From Vanilla planifolia (lineage: Eukaryota > Streptophyta > Magnoliopsida > Asparagales > Orchidaceae): 64,000 bases of DNA. The notes beneath the pieces are model-generated. The model was given only the letters and a program-made list of their open reading frames with translations, was not told the DNA's origin and made no database searches. Made by a program: the position numbers and the translations under genes. The stretch lies in the NCBI GenBank assembly GCA_023846275.1, contig CM043875.1, forward strand, positions 3,655,569 to 3,719,568, in the 5' to 3' direction. Positions 37,814-64,000 of the stretch are shown in pieces; the first letter of the stretch is position 1, and each line of letters opens with the position of its first letter.

Positions 37814-39076
37814 ATGGAAACTCCTTCGTCCATGAGAAGGGTCACCAGGTCCAAGACGAGCGCTTTATCGCGTAAGCAATTGCTTTTCTTTTCTCTTTTA
37901 TGTTTCTGCACCACTGGTTCTTCCTGTTCCTCTTGGTCATCCGTTCTTTTTGCCGCTGCAGAGAAGACTAAGCAAGAAGAGACATCATCGATGTCAAGAA
38001 ACAGTGTGAACCACGAAAGATTGGCTCTTCTTGACATCACGAACGACTCGCCCGTCAATGGCCTTGCAACCGAGAAGACGCCCTTGCCTTCCGTGATGAA
38101 GAATGGAGGTCTGTCAAAGACGACCCCTGGATCTGGTGAAGCTCTGCTCCGAGGGCAGGTAAAAATCCTACTAGAAAAGGTCGAGGAAGACGCCGAGTTC
38201 GTCAACAAGCTCTCAACCAGGAACCGCGCTCCTTTCCTCCTTGAACTGGGAATTCTTCCCTTATCTCCGGCATTGCTCGCCGCCCCAACTCCGGCGAATA
38301 CCCCCCAAGTTTTTAACAATTCTGAACCAAGCAAAGAAGCAGCGGATGTGTTCTCTGCTTTCATAAAGGATATTCCGATGCCTCTTCCCCAGGTGTGGAT
38401 TACGTCATCTCTCGCTCCATAAACTGATCCCCTGTTCCTCTCTGCATGCCTTTAGTTTTCTTGCGTCATTTTGGATTTCTCTTTTCCACGGTTGAGGAAT
38501 GCATGGAATAAAATGTTTCAGGTTGTTGAAACTTTGAAGCCTGAAGAATCTCTCGATTCTCAGGAGTGTGCGATCAATAGAGCTCTGCTGTTTGATTCAC
38601 CGGGAAAATCTGAAACTGCCGATATCTCTTCCAATATTTCTTCCTCGTTGACATATCAAGGAAGCAAAGCAAGCCGCCGCAGTGCAATCTCCACGGACGA
38701 CGACAACTCCTCGATCTGGTCCATCCAGGCCAACGCCAGTGGCTGCTCAGACGACGAGGAAGAAATCAAAGACAGCGAAGAGGAGGAGAATGATAGCTCC
38801 AAGGAACCGGAAGAAGAGAAAGAATGTCTCGATGGGTTTGTAGACGACTTGTGCGAGGTTCTAAAAAAGATAACAGTGGAGGAAAATGGGGATCTGAGGC
38901 TGCCTCAGTTCGCAGGGAAGCATACCCGGTTTCTGTACAACAGCGAAGGTGAGTACGAAGGAGAGGAGGAGATCAGCGTGGTAGGAAATACTCGATCACC
39001 GAATGTAATGCTGCTCAAGGGTTTGCCTGTTCCTGAAGGGAAGCATCTGCGCTTCCATGAGGAGGATGAAGCATGA
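37814..39076 (+). CDS. Plant-specific acidic protein with destruction box, putative cell-cycle protein
   Basis: Three exons: 37814-37871, 37962-38392 and 38522-39076, all GT-AG, encoding 347 residues. I do not know a characterised function. The N terminus (METPSSMRRVTRSKTS) is basic. Residues 39-47 read RLALLDITN, an exact match to the APC/C destruction box RxxLxxxxN in the R..L.DI.N form seen in plant mitotic cyclins, followed by DSPVNGLA. Next are a TTPGSGEALLRGQVKILLEKVEE helix, LGILPLSPALLAAPTPANTPQ, several SP/TP sites of CDK type, a strongly acidic Glu/Asp/Ser region, and a C-terminal block around LPQFAGKHTRFLY. No membrane segment is seen in the spliced form. Together with the MSA-like pair upstream this suggests G2/M expression and APC/C turnover, which is inference. 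If the first 90-nt intron is retained the frame stays open. Confidence 0.85.
37872..37961 (+). other. Intron 1 of the D-box gene: 90 nt, stop-free (exitron-like)
   Basis: GTAAGC donor and CTGCAG acceptor. Length is a multiple of three with no in-frame stop, so retention adds 30 mostly hydrophobic, Cys/Ser/Phe-rich residues. The conserved flanks read more naturally when it is spliced. Confidence 0.7.
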
Positions 39077-39388
39077 AAAGAGAGAACTTTTTCTTACTTC
39101 GAAACGGAAGATGCCAATTGGGGACAGCTATGTTACTGTGGTCTACCTTTTTTTTTGTTGCTTTGCTTTTCCTTTTCGTCAATCAAAACCTAATGGGCAG
39201 CATTTGGGGAAATGATCGTTATCAAATAAACATCCATTGTTGAACTCTTGTTTCCGTTCTTTCTCTTCCTGTGTTGAACATTACACTAAAGATTATCTAC
39301 CATTATTATATCCAAGTAATTCTTGGGTTCATTCAATTTATACACGTAGCTCAATTTTTCATGTAGATCTTGTTAAGTTATCATAATT

Positions 39389-39815
39389 TTTTAAGTTAAA
39401 GATAAATAATAAAATAAGACATTCGAGTCTTTATAATATTTAGTTTTATTGTCAACTTCTTATTTAAAATTAATCATATAATATTATATAAAATAAGAGA
39501 TTAAACAAAAATAAAGAAATATTAGAAACTAAACTCTCGTTAAGAGCTTGATAAACATCTTAGGAAAGTTGATTCATTTAAGTTATGTAAAATATGATGA
39601 ATTATCTTAATTTTAAGTTAAAGATAAAAAAATAAAATAAGACATTCGAGTCTTTGCATTATAATAAAAAATAATACAATTATTAAAAAAATCTTATAAT
39701 ATTTAATTTCATTATCAACATCCTATTTAAAACTAACATATAATATTATATAAAATAAGAGATTAAACAAAAATGAAGAAATATTGAGACTAACTCTCTC
39801 AATAAGGCTTGATGA
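39389..39815. repeat. Direct repeat pair, about 220 bp apart
   Basis: Units start at 39389 and 39611 and share AAGTTAAAGATAAA, AAAATAAGACATTCGAGTCTTT, TATAATATTATATAAAATAA and GAGATTAAACAAAAAT.AAG. The second copy has extra A/T bases. Confidence 0.8.
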
Positions 39816-39855
39816 TGAAACAACATTCGAGCTATATAAAATCTTAAAATCTAAG

Positions 39856-40205
39856 TCATATAAGATATTATTAATTAGAACATCTCAAAAAAATATCAAC
39901 ATATTTATATGAAATCAACAACACAAGTATCCCAAATTAACCATAATATGCAATACTCACAACTAATAAAAAAGTGTTAATAAAATACATATATAACCCA
40001 TGCCAACTCTATGAACTAATTCAAAATAAAAATCATATAAACTATGATTAATTAGAACATCTCAAAAATAATATCAACATATTTATGTGAAATCTACATC
40101 ACAAATATCTCAAAATTAATCATAATATATAATACTCACAATTCATATAAAAGTGTTATTAAAATGCATATGTAGCCCATACTAACTCTATGAACTAATT
40201 GAACT
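39856..40205. repeat. Tandem duplication, about 177-bp unit
   Basis: Two units at 39856 and about 40033 share ATTAATTAGAACATCTCAAAA, ATCAACATATTTAT.TGAAATC, AATACTCACAA, AAGTGTTA.TAAAAT and AACTCTATGAACTAATT in order. Confidence 0.85.
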
Positions 40206-41199
40206 AGTGAGTAAGATTGTTATCCATGTTGATATATTTCTCAAATTGAAGGCATAGTGGATGCATTATATATATTAAAAATACTATTAAAAGTCTATAA
40301 AACTTATTAGATAAATCAATAAAATAATATAATATAAAAATAAGGGAAAATAAATAAACTAATATAAGAATAATACTCATGATAAATAATAAATAAAAAA
40401 TAAGTAAAATGTTTTATTAATAGTTAATTATGCAAATTTTTATATTTTTTTCTTGTAAGACTTAATTTTTTTATTATTATCTTTCAAATCCAATAATAAC
40501 CATATTCATGTCCAAATACCTTCTACTTGTGAGTATAATAAGTCAATAACTAACAATTAAGAAATGACCTTCAAACGTATACTTAATTATCTTGAATAAA
40601 ATATTAGTGACATATTTAATAACATATTAGATAGGCATGACTTGTAGATCTTACATATTATACTAGCGACATATCTAATTATGTCATATTATAGCACCAA
40701 TAAATAATTAGATTTTACTGTTAAACTTATATTTTTGATCATCTTGTATAAAGTATTAATAATATATCTTTATAATTTGATTGTTATATTTAAGAGAAGC
40801 TTTTTTCAATTATTTTCATTCTATTCCACAAATATAAACCAATTTTAATTATAATGTCATAACCAAAATAATATCCATATCTTCTTTCTGATATAAATCA
40901 ATTTTCATATGATATGCATGATTTCATATATTTGACTTAATTATCATACAATCATATAATTAGAGAATTCATTAAAATATAAAATCATGTGCTAGTACAA
41001 TTTATACATTTCTCCATGATAATTATCACGACTTATAAGATATTATATCAAATAGCATATACATATACTTTAATTCAAGAATAAATTATTTATTAATTTA
41101 ATATCATATTTATATCACATATATCCTATTTAATCACTAGAATTTGAATTAAAAAATCTACGATATTTTGATCTCATTATGATGAATATTATCCATTTA

Positions 41200-42130
41200 A
41201 GATACCAATCCAACCTAGGTAGGTTTTTCTTATAAAAGATATATTAATATTTTAAAATCCTAACATCTCATATCAACACTATAATTAATCTTTTAATATT
41301 TCATATGAAACAACTAGTCACCTAAAAACCTGTCAAGAGCTTTTCTTTATCTAGAGATTCTCCTCTTAAGATATCATTAAGTGTTCGCTCTTTATCCTTT
41401 AGTCCTGGGTGTCATAGACCCATCATCTTCCACTTGGTTTACCTTTAAACTATATCAAACTAATAGAGAGTTAACTTTGATACCAAATGTGATATCTAAT
41501 CTAAGTATGTTAATATATTATCTCATTGGATTTTTTTCATCCAAACTCAATGGGTTTTAATCTTAAATAATATCTCAATATTTTAAGATTATAACATCTC
41601 ACATAAAATATCTAAAGTCATTATCTTAATAACTAAAGTATAATAATTCATTCATGCATTCTTTATTTAGAAAGCTTGTAAAAAACTACTCTTTGCCTAG
41701 TGATTTATATTATGACATCACATAATGTTTACTTCAAGCTCTTTTTAGTTTTAGGTGTCACAGACTTACTAGCTTCAATTTGATTTATCCTCCAAACATA
41801 TCGAATTAATAGAAGGTCAGATTTGATACTAAATATAATATCCTTATCTTACTATGTTAATGTATTATCTCTTTAAATCGCTTCACTAACTAAAGTGAGT
41901 TTTATCTATAAATAGTATCTCGATATCTTGAGATCGTGATAATTCATATACCAAAATCACTTACTCAGTAACCATTATGTGACAATTTATCAATATACCC
42001 ATTCTCTCATAAGCTTGTTAGGGAGCTGCTACTTAATTAATTTTACCCTTTTGGGATATCATCTCACATTTACTTTGTCACCTCTTTAGTCTCAGGTGTC
42101 ACAAAAATACCTTGTTCAATTTTCTTATCC
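41200..42130. repeat. Diverged tandem array, about 340-bp unit
   Basis: Landmarks recur three times: an AGCTTGT or AGAGCTT start (about 41336, 41673, 42012), an AGGTGTCA or GGGTGTCA box (about 41405, 41754, 42095), TATCAAACTAATAG or TATCGAATTAATAG, then GATAC.AAAT.TAATATC (twice). Copies are highly diverged, so the array is old. Non-coding. Confidence 0.65.
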
Positions 42131-44806
42131 CTTTGATTCCCTATAATGTAATGCATGCAAATCAATTATTATACAATGTTTTCTAATATAAATATTTGAT
42201 ACTTTTTTATGATTATATGAACTAAAGTATTCTTTCTAATTTTTTTAACTACAAAACCATTGTACTATATATTTTTTCCTATTATATTATATGATTGTCA
42301 TAAAGCTAAACCTTTATAACTACTCCTCTATCTATCACATTATGTTATTTCTCACATGGTATGATACAATCAATTCAACTCACTGTATAATATCTCATAA
42401 GACTATGTAATCCTTAATACTTGTTTCTAACCCTTAAATGATCATATGATTTGATTAGCTAATCATACACTATGATTACTTTAGATAGTTTAATATAACA
42501 TCATGGAATCTTACGATGCCTCTCTTTTTTGAATTGAGTTAACTCTAATCATACTGTACGGTGACTTCATCATACTATGTATTTAACCTAATCTACTCTG
42601 CATTAAACCCATCAAACCTTCTGTTATCTCTTTTTCTAAACTAATTTAACACTAATTATATTATATATTTGGTTTGGTGATATAATACATCCCTTTTAGA
42701 CAAAAATGTAGCATTTGAAATCTTATTAGTTCCATTCTAATTCAAACTCATTTTGACAAAAAAAAATCACATTTCTAAAAAAATGATATGATATATTTAA
42801 AACTTTTGATGTCATTTGAAAATATGATATAATTTTCAAGGTAAAACTAATATAATAATATTTTAATTAAAAATGTTGATATTAAAAAAATTAACTTCTT
42901 TTTTTGAAACATATGGTTACAATCCTATTGACATATAGTCAAGGTTGCAATATATTACATAGGGTTAAATTTTGGAATGATATATTTATTCTAATTAAAA
43001 ATTAAATATCATGACCCTAGCATGCAAATAAGATGACTACTCATACAAGTTAATAAAGTATTAATAAAAAATATAAAAAATATCAAATCCAATTGAATTA
43101 TTGATGTAATTATTGATATATATTTCTTTGTGTACTAAGTAAGATTTGGAAAATATGAATTTATGAGACATCTAATAAAGTATAAGAGATAAGAATTAAG
43201 ATAATAATATGCAAATAACATAGCATAATCAAATGGAGTAAATAATACAACAACTACATAAATATATTAATATAACCAATAATATAAACACAAATCATGA
43301 TGATAATCATAACAATAATCATAAATAAAATAAAAACAAATTATCATATACTATCATACAATATGATGCATACTTTATTCATATATATATATATATTATT
43401 CTAATTATAATGTTAACTATATAATAAAATAATTATCATATTATTATATTGATAACCTTATCATAAAAAATTTCATCATTAAACTAAATTAATGGGATTT
43501 TCATTTATAAATCTATTTAGCAAGCTAGTTAATCATATCACATTTCTAATATTTTATGTTTTTGCCAATATAATATAAAATCTTCATAAATGATTATTGG
43601 CTATATCATTAATAAAAATAAACAAGTAAATTTATTATGTTAACATATGTTTGTCAATAATAGCAATTATCATGAAATTAATAGAATTATAATACAATAT
43701 TAAAGATGCATAAATACTTGATAATACAACATGCATCAAATAATAATATATTATCAAAGTTATGTAGTAAAAAAATAGATTAAAGCTAACCAAATAAACT
43801 ACTAAATAATTATATATAAGAATTCCTATGTTGTCACACTATCCTAATAAATAAAAAAAAACCAAGAAAAGTAAGGCCTAAAATATACTATAATAATATA
43901 CTATCATATTGGGATAATTTCATATAAATTGAATTAACTTATGTCAAATGTCAAAAGAAAACTTCTAATATTGAAAGGTATGCTTGTCTTTTAACATATG
44001 AGAGTTACTTATATTAAGATGATAGAATTTCTTTAAGATCTATTAAATTGATGGCTCATAATTAATTGATTAATCTAATTATTAATTAGGATAACAACGA
44101 TATTTAAGATATCAATCATAATATAATTAAACATTATCATCATGATTAATCTTACATAATTCATAAAAAAACAAAAAAAAGAAAAGATTGTGTTTATAGT
44201 GTTAATCTCAATAGTAATAATGGCTATCAACGATGGTGTAATATTTCTTTAATTAAAAGATTTTGTTATGTAAAGTTAATATTTTTACTAAAAAATAAAG
44301 ATAAATATATAGGTTATATTCTCATACATAATTAAGAAAATATTTGATCATGTTATTGAATATTATTTGATATTAATTTTATTTAAAATTTATCAATATT
44401 TTTTTTTATAATTTGATATTATGTTATAAAAATATTATTATTATTTTTTTAATGCCATGATTAATATTTAGAGATTGCTAGATTTAAATGACATTTATGT
44501 CATTCTAAATCATAAATCATGGTTTTCTTTAAATATTATTTAAAATTATTAATAAATCAAAACACTAAAAATAAATTTTTTTTCTCCTACTTATCCTTAA
44601 TTTAGTTTTGCAAACCGTGTCGAATTTTGGTACAAGTTAGTATAATAACAATCGTGTCGAACTCGTCACCGGATTGACGGCGGTAAGGCTCTGCGGTAAA
44701 AGCTCACTTGCTAACCCAGGGGACGACGGGGATTGCCATGGGTTTGATTATGTAGGGCTTAGTCTCAGGTGAGCGTGAGCGTGTTCGACCTTGGTACTGG
44801 TCGACG

Positions 44807-63658
<18,852 letters not shown>

Positions 63659-64000
63659 GTGCATCTTTGAGTTTCCATATTGGTTATTCTGTTTCATTCT
63701 GAACTAAGTACATTCTTTTGATAATATAACCAGCTGATTACAAGATAGGTCTACCTTGAGCCCAGTAAAACTTTGATTGAGTTGCACTATTAGGACCGAA
63801 TCAGAAAATATCTAAGTTGTACTTGTATGTGCATGTTACTATTCATCTAGTTTGCATGGATCATATGAATGGATTGATGCATTTATGCATTTGCTTGCAT
63901 GCGTAATGTCTTAATTTATTTATGTAAGCAATAATTATTTAGATAAAAGGTTCTAATGGAAATGTTGAAATCCCATCTTAAGCTCAAACTTTTGTAAACT

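Larger units (their letters stand above)
39077..44806. other. AT-rich gene-free region with tandem repeats
   Basis: 5.7 kb without a supported gene between the D-box gene 3' UTR and the EF-G start. It holds the three tandem or direct repeats listed separately. The last 150 bp before 44807 become GC-rich and likely carry the EF-G promoter and 5' UTR. Confidence 0.45.

Overview
The window is nuclear DNA from a flowering plant. Spliced genes with GT-AG introns sit in a very AT-rich intergenic background full of degraded retrotransposons. GC-rich exons in the xyloglucan endotransglucosylase gene and the style of the LINE and chromovirus proteins suggest a monocot, but the species cannot be fixed from the sequence alone. 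I found no sign of prokaryotic, organellar or viral genes.

Layout. 1-3135: decayed L1-type LINE, + strand (ORF1, then the endonuclease of ORF2). 5169-6047: last two exons of a DUF760 (UV-B-induced At3g17800-like) chloroplast protein gene; its first exon is not seen and may lie left of the window, with the LINE inside its first intron. 8246-10483: four-exon group-III XTH (cell-wall xyloglucan) gene. 11470-18991: nearly intact Ty3/gypsy chromovirus on the - strand, with 1.36-kb LTRs, a perfect 5-bp target duplication, iMet primer site and polypurine tract, and one TGA in gag. 18997-37570: 18 kb of gene-free nested repeats. It holds an antisense Ty1-copia remnant, GA/AC/AT microsatellites, a 119-bp tandem repeat, a 3.0-kb solo LTR with target duplication ATATT, a degraded gypsy gag, a foldback (MITE-like) element and two pairs of diverged direct repeats. 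37814-39076: three-exon gene for an acidic plant protein with a canonical destruction box (RxxLxxxxN) and a palindromic pair of MSA-like (mitosis-specific) sites upstream. 39077-44800: AT-rich spacer with three diverged tandem repeats. 44807-63658 and beyond: 5' two-thirds of the nuclear gene for mitochondrial elongation factor G, 13 exons visible. Three of its introns are inflated to 2.5, 7.4 and 6.5 kb; intron 4 carries a nearly full-length antisense LINE and intron 8 a degraded LTR element.

The four host genes do not form a pathway: chloroplast DUF760 protein, wall remodelling enzyme, putative cell-cycle protein and mitochondrial translation factor are ordinary plant neighbours. I see no new biological system. 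The observations most worth follow-up are the putative APC/C substrate gene (D-box plus palindromic MSA sites plus a stop-free 90-nt intron), the young chromovirus with its GC-rich U3, the solo LTR, and the TE-loaded introns of the EF-G gene.
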